From Bradyrhizobium commune (GTDB taxonomy: Bacteria > Pseudomonadota > Alphaproteobacteria > Rhizobiales > Xanthobacteraceae): a stretch of DNA of 64,000 nucleotides. The position numbers and the translations under genes are program-made. The notes below the pieces were generated by a model, which was not told where the DNA came from, did no database searches, and saw only the letters and a list, made by a program, of their open reading frames with translations. Positions within the stretch are counted from its first letter, which is position 1, and each line of letters begins with the position of its first letter. Where the stretch lies: positions 4,526,001 through 4,590,000 of the forward strand of contig NZ_CP061379.1 in the NCBI RefSeq assembly GCF_015624505.1, in the 5' to 3' direction. Of the stretch, positions 41,867 to 52,100 are shown piece by piece.

Positions 41867-44425
41867 TCAGTAGCGCGCGGAAAGAACCAGATAAGCGGCG
41901 CGTCCCGGTGCCTCGAGCACGAACGGTGCCGCGCTCTGGTACAGCGCGTCGTAATAGCGTTTGTCGAAGATGTTGTTCACGAACAACTTCGCGGTCCAAT
42001 GCTTGTCGATCTTCGCCTCAGCAAAGGCGTCGAAACGCCAGTAGCTCGGAATCGACGTGCCCTGGTTTGCCGCAAGCAAGGTGCCGCCGTAGATCTTGGA
42101 GCGGTACACCGCCTGCCCGCCCAGCTCCCACATGTCGGTGAGCTGGTACTTGGTCAGCATGCTGAACGACTGATGTGCAATGTTCGCGAGGGGCAACCCG
42201 ACGTTCGACGCGTACAGTGTCGTGTTGGCCGGCGGCGCCATCGACTTCGTGACCTCCGACTGCATCAGCACGAGACCGCCGGTCACACTCCACTTGTCGG
42301 TGATCTTGCCACCCACGCCGAGGTCGATGCCGCGGACACGATAGGCCGCGCCGGCAGTAATGCACGAGACGGTCGTCGCCGGAGCCACGGGAGCATACGT
42401 GCAACCAAGCGCGCCAGCCGCGCTCACACTGCCGACATTCTGCGCCTCTCGCGCATTGTCCTTCGTGGTCTGGAACAGCGCGGCGGTCAGGAGCAGATGG
42501 CGGTCGAACAATTCCCACTTGGTGCCGAGTTCGATCGACTTGTTCTTCTCGGGCCCGAAGATCTGGGTATTGCCGCCGGCCAGGGTCGGATTGATGCCGC
42601 CATAGGCCGTGCTGGTGCCGTCGAACTCCGAGCCAACAGGGTTGGCGGATGTCGCATAGGCCACATAGACGCTGCCGTTCGGCAACGGCTTCAGGGTGAG
42701 GCCGAGATTGAAGTCCGGAACAAGGAACTGCGCCGACTGCTGGCCGAACGCTCCGGCCGCTGAATAGCCAGACGTCTTGATGCTGTAGTCGTCGTACCGG
42801 AAGCCGCCGTTGAGAATCACGAGGTCGCGGTAGTTGGCACTGTCCACCACATAGCCGCTGACGGTCTCAATTCCGATCTTGGTCGGCCTGCCTGTAAGAC
42901 CTCCCGGTATCGGGAATGGAATGTCATTGAATTGCGGCCAGTAGACGCTAACGCCCGGCAATGAACCGGTGCCGGTAAAACTTGTCGTGCCCGTGGTGAT
43001 CTCGGAGCCAAGGCCTGTATAGCTATCGATCGACGATCGCTCGTTGTCGTATTCGATGCCCGCAAGCAACGTATGACGGAAGCCGGCACCGTCGTTGAAC
43101 TTATACGTCGCTTCCGTCTGATTGGCGAAAACGTCTGTGGCCTGATACCGGCTCTGCGGATTGGCCGACAGGGTCCACAATGCCGGACTGTTGCTGGTGA
43201 TGACCGGCGATTCCGGCAGCGTGCCGATGTAGTTCTGCGTCGAGCGCGAGTCCCGGATCTTGTTGGTGAGCAACAGATCTGGCGTGACCTGGACTTCCGC
43301 ATTGATCGTGCCGATGTCCTGGCCGGTCCTGTAAAAGTCGCGATTGACGAAGCCGTAGAAATTGTCGCGCTTGACGCCGAAGTCGGGGAACGGCCCGCCG
43401 GCGGCGCTTGTGGTGCTCGGCCGGTAGTAGGGCACGCCGAAATCAGGGATGCCGGTCAATTCCGTGTGGATGTAGTTGCCCGTAACCTTGATCGCGTCGG
43501 TCGGCGTCCAGGTGGTAGCCACAAAGGCGCCATCGCGATTGTCCTTGATCCGGTCTCGGCCCGCGACGTCCGCATCCTGGAAGAGGCCGCCTGCACGTAT
43601 TGCGAGCGTCGGATTGATGACCTGATTAACATCCAGGGTCACCCGCTTGGTCATGTCGGTGCCAAACGTGGTGTCCATGTTGTAGAAGCTCTTCTCCGTC
43701 GTCGCCTGCTTGGTCACGATGTTGATCGCGCCGCCGGCGGTGCCGCGGCCGGCAAACGACGAGGCCGGGCCGCGCAGGATCTCGACCTGCTCGGTGAAGA
43801 AGTTTTCGCGCACGCTGACGCCGGCGTCGCGAACACCGTCGATGAAGATGTCGTTACGCGCATCGAAGCCGCGAATGAAGAAGCGGTCGCCGAAGGCGTT
43901 GCCGCCCTCGCCTGTGCCCAAGGTGACGCCGGCGGTGCTGAGGATCGCCTGTTTCAACGACGTGGCGTTCTTGTCTTCGAGCACCTCTTTCGACAGCACC
44001 GTCACCGACCTCGGCGTATCAACCAGCTTTTCCGGGAATTTTCCGGACGCCTGCATGTGGTCGACCTTGTACGGCGCAGCCGGATCCGCATAGGGATTGC
44101 GGTCCGCGGCCGGCGCGTTCGCGTCGACGACCGGGGCCTGCGCGGCCTGCTGGCGCTGCTGCGCCGCCCGGCGCAACGCGTTGCGGGCGCGGACCTGTTC
44201 GGGCGTGGGCTTCGAGGCCACGGGCCGCGGCCGTTCGACCGGCGCATCGACCGTCACCGGTGGCAGGTTCGACTGCTGCGCCTGCGCGCCGCTCGAGACT
44301 GATGCGACGGCAACAAGGCTTGCGACGGCAGAAACAGTCTTGCCGGTTGCCGAGTCGAAATTGTTGACCAATGATGTCCGTGCCGCGGTCGAACGCAACG
44401 ACTGCGGTGCCCGTGCCATGCCCAT
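41867..44425 (-). CDS. TonB-dependent siderophore receptor 1
   Basis: An 852-residue outer-membrane receptor. A signal region ending near ...SSGAQAQQ is followed by a Pro/Arg/Ala-rich segment, then a plug domain (about 165-290; VTVLSKEVLEDKNAT, GGNAFGDRFFIRGFDARNDIFIDGVRDAG, EILRGPASSFAGRGTAGGAINIVTKQA) and a beta-barrel ending in Tyr (VLSARY). There is no N-terminal signalling domain. The start 44425 aligns with the paralogue's start. It is the first gene of the operon with PiuC, ExbB, ExbD and TonB; three iron-control-like repeats lie upstream (44546-44608). Type of siderophore unknown. Confidence 0.9.
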   Translation of the reverse strand: MGMARAPQSLRSTAARTSLVNNFDSATGKTVSAVASLVAVASVSSGAQAQQSNLPPVTVDAPVERPRPVASKPTPEQVRARNALRRAAQQRQQAAQAPVVDANAPAADRNPYADPAAPYKVDHMQASGKFPEKLVDTPRSVTVLSKEVLEDKNATSLKQAILSTAGVTLGTGEGGNAFGDRFFIRGFDARNDIFIDGVRDAGVSVRENFFTEQVEILRGPASSFAGRGTAGGAINIVTKQATTEKSFYNMDTTFGTDMTKRVTLDVNQVINPTLAIRAGGLFQDADVAGRDRIKDNRDGAFVATTWTPTDAIKVTGNYIHTELTGIPDFGVPYYRPSTTSAAGGPFPDFGVKRDNFYGFVNRDFYRTGQDIGTINAEVQVTPDLLLTNKIRDSRSTQNYIGTLPESPVITSNSPALWTLSANPQSRYQATDVFANQTEATYKFNDGAGFRHTLLAGIEYDNERSSIDSYTGLGSEITTGTTSFTGTGSLPGVSVYWPQFNDIPFPIPGGLTGRPTKIGIETVSGYVVDSANYRDLVILNGGFRYDDYSIKTSGYSAAGAFGQQSAQFLVPDFNLGLTLKPLPNGSVYVAYATSANPVGSEFDGTSTAYGGINPTLAGGNTQIFGPEKNKSIELGTKWELFDRHLLLTAALFQTTKDNAREAQNVGSVSAAGALGCTYAPVAPATTVSCITAGAAYRVRGIDLGVGGKITDKWSVTGGLVLMQSEVTKSMAPPANTTLYASNVGLPLANIAHQSFSMLTKYQLTDMWELGGQAVYRSKIYGGTLLAANQGTSIPSYWRFDAFAEAKIDKHWTAKLFVNNIFDKRYYDALYQSAAPFVLEAPGRAAYLVLSARY

Positions 44426-44545
44426 CCTACGCCCCACTTCATTTCTATAATGTATCGCATTGCGACAATGCGACACATGGGTCGTATCGAGCGGGGCTAA
44501 CTGGGTCAACGCAATCACGGCAATCGCATGTTTGAATCGGTCCAG

Positions 44546-44608
44546 ATCAAAACGATTCTAAACTCAAGTTTGAAACGGTTCTAAACTCAAGTTTGTAAGC
44601 GTTCTAAA
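44546..44608. promoter_or_regulatory. Three 23-bp repeats resembling iron control elements
   Basis: Three 17-bp units start at 44546, 44569 and 44592, exactly 23 bp apart. Each ends in TTCTAAA, and the middle one reads TTTGAAACGGTTCTAAA, close to the palindromic TTTAGAANNNTTCTAAA of the iron control element (Irr site) known from Bradyrhizobium. They lie 120-185 bases before the receptor-1 start. The match is partial in the left arm. Confidence 0.55.
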
Positions 44609-44670
44609 CAGATCCGATGTTCTTCCTCGAGATGCTGATGGCACGCATCGCGATCGGTTGCTTGAGTAGC

Positions 44671-44696
44671 GGGATGTCTGCCATGGCAGACATCCC
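44671..44696. terminator. 26-bp perfect palindrome between the receptor genes
   Basis: Both halves (GGGATGTCTGCCA / TGGCAGACATCCC) are exact complements with no loop bases. It lies 18 bases beyond the receptor-2 stop and could be a hairpin terminator of that gene (no T run follows) or a protein site. Role undecided. Confidence 0.5.
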
Positions 44697-44714
44697 CGAC
44701 GCGGAACAGAGCAA

Positions 44715-47132
44715 TCAGAATTTGGCCGTCGTGATCAGATAGAATGCCCGTCCGGGCGCGACCGCCACGAACGGCACGGCGCTGCGATAGAGCGTGTCGT
44801 AGTAGAGCTTGTTGGTGAGGTTCTGCGCGTAGAACTTCATGGTCCAGTTCTTGTCGATCTTCTTCTCGACGAACGCATCGAAGCGCCAATAGCTCGGCAG
44901 CTCGTTGCCGGTATTGGCCGCGAACGTGCCGCCATAGACCTTCGAGCGGTACACCGCCTGCCCGCCGACTTCCCAATCGCCGTCGAGCTTGTACTTGGTC
45001 AGCATGCTGAACGACTGGTGCGCGACATTGGCAAGCTGCAGGCCGAGATTGGAAGCGATGTTGCTCTGCGTAACCTTCGATTGCATCAGCACCAGACCGC
45101 CGAAGATGCTCCAGCGCTCGGTGATCTTGCCCTCGGCCTCGATGTCGATGCCCTGGATGCGGTAGGCCGCGCCCGAGGTGAGCAGGCCCGCAGCATTGGT
45201 CTCGCGCGCGTTGTCCTTCGTGGTCTGGAACAACGCCGTCGAAACCAGCAGGTGGCGATCCGCAAGCTCCCATTTGGTGCCGACCTCAGCCGCCTTGTTC
45301 CGCTCAGGCCCAAGCAGAACGGTCGTGTTGGCGGGAACGCCGCCGTAGTCGGTGCCGGTCGCGTCGAGCTCCGAGCCGAACGGATTAGCCGAGGTCGCAT
45401 AGGCCGCGTAGATGCTGCCGATCGACATCGGCTTGTAGACCAGGCCGACATTGTAGTTGACCAGATCGGAATTCATTTTCAGATAGGCCGTGTTGGTCGA
45501 CGAGCTCATGTTGTAGCCGTCGTAACGCACGCCGCCATTGACGATGATGGTGTCTTGCCAGTTCGCGGTGTCCATGACGTAGACACTGCTGGTGTTGACG
45601 CCATAGCGCGTCGGATTGCCCGTCAGCGACGGCGTGCCGAAGCCGGAGACATAAGTGTACTGAGGGGAATAAAGATTGACGCCCGAGATGGCTCCGTTGC
45701 TCGTGAAGCCGGAGCCGGCCAGCTCCGATGCGAGACCCGAATAGCGGTCGATCGAGATGTCCTCGTTGGTGTATTCGACACCGAACACCGCGGTGTGCTT
45801 GACCCCGCCGGTGTCGAGCTTGAACGTCGCCTCGTTCTGGTTGGCCCACACGTCCACGGTCTGGTAACGGCTCTGCGCGCTCGCCGTCGTGGTCCAGAGC
45901 AGCGGATTGACGTTGGTCGTGACCGGATTCTGCGGCAACGTGCCGATGTAGTTGAGCAGCGAATGCTCGCCGCGCACCTTGCTGCTCAGCGTGATCGCTT
46001 CGTTGACCTTGTACTCGGTCGTGGCCGTGCCGAAGTCCTGCCGTGCGGTCTGGAAGTCGCGGTTGAGGAAGCCGTACCAGGTCCCGCGCGGAATGCCGGC
46101 CGAGGTCACCGGCACGTTGCCCTGCTTGTAATAGGGCACGCCGAAATCCGGCAGGCCGCTCAGATCGGTATGGACATAGTTCGTCGTGATCTTGATGTCG
46201 TTGGTCGGGGTGTATTTGGTCGAGAGGAAGGTGCCCCAGCGATCGTCGGTCACGTAGTTGCGGCCGGCGACGTTGGCATCCTGGAACAGGCCACCGGTGC
46301 GCACCGAGAAGGTCGGATCCACGACCTGGTTGACGTCGAGTGTGACGCGCTTGGTCATGTCGGTGCCGAACTCGGTATCCATCCGCTTGAAGTTGACGTC
46401 GCCGGCCTGCTTGGTGACGATGTTGATGGCGCCGCCGGCGGTGCCACGACCGGCGTAGGACGATGCCGGTCCGCGCAGGATCTCGATCTGCTCGGTGAAG
46501 AAGTTCTCGCGGATCGACACGGCGGGATCGCGGATGCCATCGATGAAGACATCGTTGCGGGCGTCGAAGCCGCGGATGAAGAAGCGATCGCCGAAGGCGT
46601 TGCCGCCCTCGCCCGATCCCAGCGTCACGCCGGCGGTCGAGCGGCCGATCTCCTTCAGCGTCGTGGCGTTCTTGTCTTCCAGCACTTCCTTGCTGAGCAC
46701 CGTGATGGTCTTCGGCGTGTTCAGCATCGGCTCGGGAAACTTGCCCGAGGCCTGGACGTGATCGACCTTGTAGGGCGCTGCCGGATCGGCATAGGGATTG
46801 CGGTCGACGGCGCCGGCCGGGCTAGGTGCGACGGCGGCGGCGGCCTGCTGCTGCGCCTGCTGGCGCTGCGCGGCGCGGCGAAGCGCGTTGCGTGCGCGGA
46901 TCTGCTCGGCCGTGGGCTTTGATGCTGCGGGGCGCGGGCGCTCGACCGGCGCATCCACCGTCACCGGCGGCAGGTTCGACTGCTGCGCCTGCGCTCCGCT
47001 CGACACCGATGCCACCGCGATCAGGCCGGCGACGGCCGAAACCGCCTTGCCGGAATTTCCATCGAGCTTTTCTTCAATTGAATTTCTTGCCGCGATCGAA
47101 CGCAACGATCGCGGAGCTACTGCCAGCCCCAT
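44715..47132 (-). CDS. TonB-dependent siderophore receptor 2
   Basis: An 805-residue outer-membrane receptor, clearly paralogous to receptor 1 throughout (same leader SLRSIAAR, DAPVERPRP, plug and C-terminal segments such as HQSFSMLTKYKL and SYWRFDAFVEKKID). The plug starts near residue 145 and the barrel ends in Phe (TTAKF), the usual terminal aromatic. The start at 47132 is chosen by alignment to receptor 1; earlier ATGs (47147, 47171, 47207) exist. An iron-control-like copy lies upstream (47258-47274). It is the first gene at this end of the locus. Confidence 0.9.
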   Translation of the reverse strand: MGLAVAPRSLRSIAARNSIEEKLDGNSGKAVSAVAGLIAVASVSSGAQAQQSNLPPVTVDAPVERPRPAASKPTAEQIRARNALRRAAQRQQAQQQAAAAVAPSPAGAVDRNPYADPAAPYKVDHVQASGKFPEPMLNTPKTITVLSKEVLEDKNATTLKEIGRSTAGVTLGSGEGGNAFGDRFFIRGFDARNDVFIDGIRDPAVSIRENFFTEQIEILRGPASSYAGRGTAGGAINIVTKQAGDVNFKRMDTEFGTDMTKRVTLDVNQVVDPTFSVRTGGLFQDANVAGRNYVTDDRWGTFLSTKYTPTNDIKITTNYVHTDLSGLPDFGVPYYKQGNVPVTSAGIPRGTWYGFLNRDFQTARQDFGTATTEYKVNEAITLSSKVRGEHSLLNYIGTLPQNPVTTNVNPLLWTTTASAQSRYQTVDVWANQNEATFKLDTGGVKHTAVFGVEYTNEDISIDRYSGLASELAGSGFTSNGAISGVNLYSPQYTYVSGFGTPSLTGNPTRYGVNTSSVYVMDTANWQDTIIVNGGVRYDGYNMSSSTNTAYLKMNSDLVNYNVGLVYKPMSIGSIYAAYATSANPFGSELDATGTDYGGVPANTTVLLGPERNKAAEVGTKWELADRHLLVSTALFQTTKDNARETNAAGLLTSGAAYRIQGIDIEAEGKITERWSIFGGLVLMQSKVTQSNIASNLGLQLANVAHQSFSMLTKYKLDGDWEVGGQAVYRSKVYGGTFAANTGNELPSYWRFDAFVEKKIDKNWTMKFYAQNLTNKLYYDTLYRSAVPFVAVAPGRAFYLITTAKF

Positions 47133-47257
47133 TCCAACGCACCCCATGTCGAATTCGTCGATACGCAACATGCGCGACGAACGATGAGGCGGTGCTATCG
47201 ATCGCAAAAAATCAGGTCAATGCAGCGTGGCCCGCGAGAGCACTTGAATCCATCTAG

Positions 47258-47274
47258 ATCAAATCGATTCTAAA
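47258..47274. promoter_or_regulatory. Iron-control-like site upstream of receptor 2
   Basis: ATCAAATCGATTCTAAA has the same layout as the first unit of the triple repeat before receptor 1 (ATCAAAACGATTCTAAA), with one mismatch, and is flanked by AG on the left and CT on the right in both places. It lies about 125 bases before the receptor-2 start. Confidence 0.5.
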
Positions 47275-47365
47275 CTTTGCATTTGGAATCGCAGAAATGT
47301 CGCGCGACAAATGGAAGCAATCAGACACAGGCGCGCTTGTGTTCGTGCATCATCTTGCGCAGCCA

Positions 47366-47605
47366 TCAGTCGCCGCTCGGCGGCTTCATCAGTGAGAACA
47401 ATTCGTCGACGGTGCGCTGTGCAGTCGCACGCACCCGATCGGTGTTCTCCATGCCGGCGATGTTGACGCCGTTGACGACCGCCTTGATCTCGTCGCGGAA
47501 GTCGGTGAGGAAGCGCAACGGATCGCGCTGCTCATTGGCGACGCGCGCGATCAGCCCCGTGATCAAAATCTGGCACGCGATCAGCTTGCCGTTCAGCTCG
47601 TCCAT
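47366..47605 (-). CDS. Small protein, unknown
   Basis: A 79-residue protein starting MDELNGKLIACQILITGLIARVANEQRDPL. GGGAG nine bases upstream supports the start; the longer frame to 47836 is unlikely coding. It is mostly helical with acidic ends (FLTDFRDEIKAVVNG, RTVDELFSLMKPPSGD). No family recognised. It lies between the receptor-2 promoter and the RND genes. Confidence 0.6.
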   Translation of the reverse strand: MDELNGKLIACQILITGLIARVANEQRDPLRFLTDFRDEIKAVVNGVNIAGMENTDRVRATAQRTVDELFSLMKPPSGD

Positions 47606-48008
47606 TCCCGCACTCCCATTGTGGCGGCGCTGATATGGACGAGGTCGATTTTCCTGACAACCGAAACGCCGCGCGGAAGGCTTAGAACCGCTCTCGGCAC
47701 GGTAAATCCGAAGCCCGCTGGGGCTGGCTCCCGAGGCCCGGAGCACCGCACGCGCGGGCCACCGTCCACGCGGCCTGCGAGCGCTGCCTAACTTTTGCAC
47801 GTTCCTCGTTTGCTCCGGGAAAATGCAGCACTGCACACCGGCGCGCCAACCGGTTGCCTACGGGGTGCAAAGCTTTCCAATTGTTTAGGATTCTCAACCG
47901 ATAGTGCTGTTTACACTCGAACTTGGCGTGTATTATACAAGCCTTGGTGGAACCCTTTGATAGCCCCGCAATTCGTTGTTTTGGGCCTACAAGCCGATAC
48001 GCTCACAT
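47606..48008. other. Leader region of the first RND operon
   Basis: No coding sequence is apparent in these 403 bases. The right half is less GC-rich and holds a promoter-like pair (47910-47939). Confidence 0.5.
47910..47939 (+). promoter_or_regulatory. Possible sigma-70-like promoter before the RND adaptor
   Basis: TTTACA at 47910-47915 is followed by TATTATACA at 47931-47939; TATACA is 18 bases from the -35-like box. It lies about 70 bases before the adaptor start at 48009, in an AT-richer patch. Confidence 0.35.
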
Positions 48009-49184
48009 ATGAAAAAGTCACGGCCGATCCTGTGGATTGTCATCATCGCAGCTGTGGCCGGTGGCGGCTATTACGGCTGGCAGCGATTCTCCGCGCCTGA
48101 GGCCGGAAAAGCCCAAACCGCTCAGAAGGGTCCGCCGCGGGCCCCCGCTGTGCCCGTGAGCATCTCGCCGGTCCAGAAGGCCGACTTTCCGGTCTACCTG
48201 ACCGGTCTCGGCACGGTTCAGGGCTTCAACACCGTACAAGTCCGGACCCGGGTGGACGGCCAGATCGACAAGATCGCCTTCACCGAAGGCCAGATCGTCA
48301 ATCAAGGCGATCTCCTGGTCGAGATCGATCCTCGCCCGTTCCAGGCCGCCCTCGATCAGGCCAAGGCCAAGAAGGCGCAGGACGAGGCCAATCTCGCCAA
48401 CGCCAATCTCGATCTTCAGCGTTATACCAAGCTCGGCGAATTCGCGACGCGGCAGCAGACCGATACCCAGCGCTCGACCGTCGCCCAGCTCACCGCCCAG
48501 ATCGCGGCCGACGAAGCCGCGATCGCCAACGCCCAGACCCAGCTCGATTACACTCAGGTCAAGGCGCCGATCACCGGCGTCGCTGGCCTGCGCCAGGTCG
48601 ACATCGGTAACATCGTCAACGCCTCGACCCAGACCGGCATCGTCACCATCGCTCAGGTCGAGCCGATCACCGTGATCTTCACGGCGCCGGAAGACCAGCT
48701 GCCCTATGTCAGCGAGGGCCAAAAGGCCGGCGCGCTGAAGGTGATCGCCTTCACCACCGACGGCAAGAAGACGCTGGCCGAGGGCAAGCTCGCGGTCATC
48801 AACAACCAGGTCGATACGACCAGCGGGACTATTCGGCTCAAGGCGGTGTTCGACAACAAGGAACACACGCTGTGGCCGGGACAGTCGGTCTCGACACGCC
48901 TTTTGGTACGGACCCTGAAGGATGCGATCGTCGTTCCCGATGACGCGGTCCAGCATTCGACCAACGGCCTCTACGCCTATACCGTCGGCGCAGATAACAA
49001 GGCTGAGGTTCGCAAGATCAAAGTGAGCTATTCTATCGATGGACGTTCGGTTGTCGACGAGGGGCTCAGCCCCGGTCAGCAAGTGATCACCGGCGGTCAA
49101 TACAAGGTGCAGCCAGGAAGCCTCGTCTCGACGGCCGTGGCGAGTTCGGATCCGGTGCAGAAAAACAAGGTTCAGCAGGAATGA
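48009..49184 (+). CDS. RND efflux periplasmic adaptor (MdtA-like)
   Basis: A 391-residue membrane fusion protein. It starts MKKSRPILWIVIIAAVAGGGYYGW (a membrane anchor), then the lipoyl/hairpin domain (TVQVRTRVDGQIDKIAFTEGQIVNQGDLLVEIDPRPFQAALDQA) and the beta-barrel region (GQSVSTRLLVRT). The ATG at 48009 is chosen over the frame opening at 47976 since the hydrophobic leader starts there. Its stop overlaps the RND pump start (ATGA). Confidence 0.9.
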   Translation: MKKSRPILWIVIIAAVAGGGYYGWQRFSAPEAGKAQTAQKGPPRAPAVPVSISPVQKADFPVYLTGLGTVQGFNTVQVRTRVDGQIDKIAFTEGQIVNQGDLLVEIDPRPFQAALDQAKAKKAQDEANLANANLDLQRYTKLGEFATRQQTDTQRSTVAQLTAQIAADEAAIANAQTQLDYTQVKAPITGVAGLRQVDIGNIVNASTQTGIVTIAQVEPITVIFTAPEDQLPYVSEGQKAGALKVIAFTTDGKKTLAEGKLAVINNQVDTTSGTIRLKAVFDNKEHTLWPGQSVSTRLLVRTLKDAIVVPDDAVQHSTNGLYAYTVGADNKAEVRKIKVSYSIDGRSVVDEGLSPGQQVITGGQYKVQPGSLVSTAVASSDPVQKNKVQQE

Positions 49185-52100
49185 CCGAGGGCGGGATTTC
49201 GGCACCTTTCATCCGTTATCCCATCGGCACCTCGCTGCTGATGGCCGGCATTCTCTTTGTCGGTCTCGTCGCCTATCCCCTGCTGCCGGTCGCGCCGCTG
49301 CCGCAGGTGGACTTCCCGACCATCCAGATCACGGCCAACCTGCCGGGCGGTAGCCCGGAGACGATGGCCTCCTCCGTCGCGCAGCCGCTGGAGCGCCAGT
49401 TCGCCCAGATTCCCGGCATCGCGCAGATGACCTCGACGAGCTATCTGGGCACCGCGTCGATCACCATCCAGTTCGACCTCAACCGCAGCATCGACGGTGC
49501 GGCGAACGACGTGCAGGGCGCCATCAACGCCGCCAGCGGCCAGTTGCCGAAGAACCTGCCGTCGCCGCCGACCTATCGCAAGGTCAACCCGGCAGACTCG
49601 CCGATCCTGCTGCTGTCGGCGACATCGGACACGCTGCCGCTGACCACAGTCAGCGATTCGATCGACGCCCAGCTGGCCCAGCAGATCAGCCAGATCTCCG
49701 GCGTGGCGCAAGTGTTCATCGGCGGCCAGCAGAAACCCTCGGTCCGCGTCCAGATCGACCCGGCGAAACTCGTCGCCAAGGGCCTGTCGCTGGAAGACGT
49801 GCGCAGCGCGATCGCCATCACCACAGTCGACAGCCCGAAGGGCAATATCGACGGCGAGAAGCGTGCCTATACGATCTACGCCAACGACCAGTTGCTCCAG
49901 TCCAAGGACTGGAACGACGTCATCATCGCCTACCGCAACGGCGGCCCCTTGCGGATCAAGGACATCGGCCAGGCCGTGACCGGCCCCGAGGACGCCAAGC
50001 AGGCAGCCTGGGCCAACGGCAAACGCGGCGTGTTCCTGGTCGTGTTCAAGCAGCCGGGCGCGAACGTCATCGAGACCGTCGACCGGATCAAGGCGACGCT
50101 GCCTCGCCTCGTCGCGGCGATCCCACCCGCGGTCAAGATCGAAGTCATCAGCGACCGCACCACGACCATCCGCGCCGCGGTCGAGGACGTCCAGTTCACG
50201 CTGCTCCTGACCATCGCTCTCGTTGTTATGGTCATCTTCGTCTTCCTGCGCAGCTTCTGGGCCACCATGATTCCCACCATCACGGTTCCGCTCGCGCTGT
50301 TGGGCGCCTGCGCGCTGATGTGGGTATTCGGCTATTCGCTCGACAATTTGTCGCTGATGGCACTCACCATCGCGGTTGGCTTCGTCGTCGACGACGCCAT
50401 CGTGATGCTCGAGAACATCACGCGCTACATCGAAGAAGGCGAAAAGCCGCTCGCCGCCGCGTTCAGAGGCTCCAAGGAAATCGGCTTCACAATCGTGTCG
50501 ATCAGTATCTCGCTGGTCGCGGTGCTGATCCCGCTCTTGCTGATGGGCGGTATCATCGGACGCCTGTTCCGCGAATTCGCCGTTGTGCTGGCGATGACGA
50601 TCTTCGTCTCGATGTTCGTGTCGCTGACACTGACGCCGATGATGGCCTCGCGCTTCCTGCGCTCGCACAGCGAAGTCACGCACGGCAAGTTCTATCAGTG
50701 GAGCGAGAGTGCGTTCGACGCGATGCTGCGCGGTTACGAATACGTGCTCGACCACGCCATGGCATGGCGGCGCACCACACTGGTGATCTTCTTTGCCACC
50801 CTTGCCCTGTCGGTCTATCTCTTCATCCTGATCCCGAAGGGCTTCTTTCCGCAGCAGGACGTCGGCTTGATCACCGCGACGTCGGAGGCCTCCCAGGACA
50901 TCTCCTTCGCCGAGATGCAACGCCGTCAGGTCGAGCTCGGCAAGATCGTGATTGACGATCACGACGTCGCGTCGGTCGCGATGAACATCGGCGGCAGCGG
51001 CCGCGCCGGCAACAACGGCAACATGTTCATCACGCTGAAACCGCGCAACGAGCGCGACGCGTCCGCGCAGCAGATCATCGCGCGGCTGCGCCCCAAGCTC
51101 GAGAAGGTGTCCGGCGCCCGCCTCTATATGCAGGCCGCCCAGGACGTCCGCCTCGGCGGCCGTCCGACCCGCACGCAGTTCGAGTTCACCTTGCAGGACG
51201 CCGATCTCGGCGAACTCAATTCCTGGGCGCCGAAGATCCTCGCCAAGATGCAGACGCTGCCGGAGCTGCGCGACGTCGCCACCGACCAGCAGACCCAGGG
51301 CACCACGGTCCAGCTCAAGATCAACCGCGACACGGCCTCGCGCTATGGCATCCAGCCGCAGCTGATCGACGATACGCTTTATGACGCCTTCGGCCAGCGC
51401 CAGGTCGCTCAGTATTTCACCCAGCTCAACAGCTATCACGTGATCCTGGAAATCCTGCCGGAAATGCAGGGCAACCTCGATTCGCTGAACAAGCTCTACC
51501 TGAAGTCGCCGCTGACCGGCGACCAGGTGCCGCTGTCGACCTTCGCGACCTGGACCACCGATCCGGTTCGGTCGCTCTCGATCAGCCACCAGGGCCAGTT
51601 CCCGGCGATCACGATCAGCTTCAACCTCGCCCAGGGTGTGGCGCTCGGCCAGGCGACGGAGTCGGTGCAGAAGGCGATGGCCGATCTCGGCGCGCCGGCA
51701 ACGCTCAATTCGAGCTTCCAGGGCACCGCGCAAGCGTTCCAGCAATCGCTCGGCACCGTGCCGCTCCTGATCCTAGCGGCGCTTGTCGTAGTCTATCTGA
51801 TCCTCGGCATCCTCTACGAGAGCTACATCCATCCGATTACGATTCTGTCGACCCTGCCCTCGGCCGGCGTCGGCGCGCTTGCGATCCTGATGGCAGCCGG
51901 CTTCGAGTTCAGCCTGATTGCCTTGATCGGCGTCATCCTGCTGATCGGCATCGTGAAGAAGAACGGCATCATGATGGTCGACTTCGCCATCGCCGCCGAA
52001 CGCGACGGCAAGACGCCGGAAGAATCGATCCGCCAGGCCGCGCTCTTGCGCTTCCGCCCGATCATGATGACAACGATGGCCGCACTGCTCGGCGGCGTGC

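Noticed and set aside
44546..44608. Regular 23-bp repeats as a mini CRISPR array
   Set aside because: Only three units with no spacer-length unique sequence between repeats, no cas genes, and the units resemble iron-responsive sites.
45018..46922. Long plus-strand frame opposite receptor 2
   Set aside because: The product is Arg/His/Asp-rich with no family features, and the receptor on the minus strand is unambiguous.
49172..51745. 857-codon open frame antisense to the first RND pump
   Set aside because: It is the complement of a GC-rich gene with clear RND features; the antisense product is Arg/His/Asp-rich low-complexity sequence.
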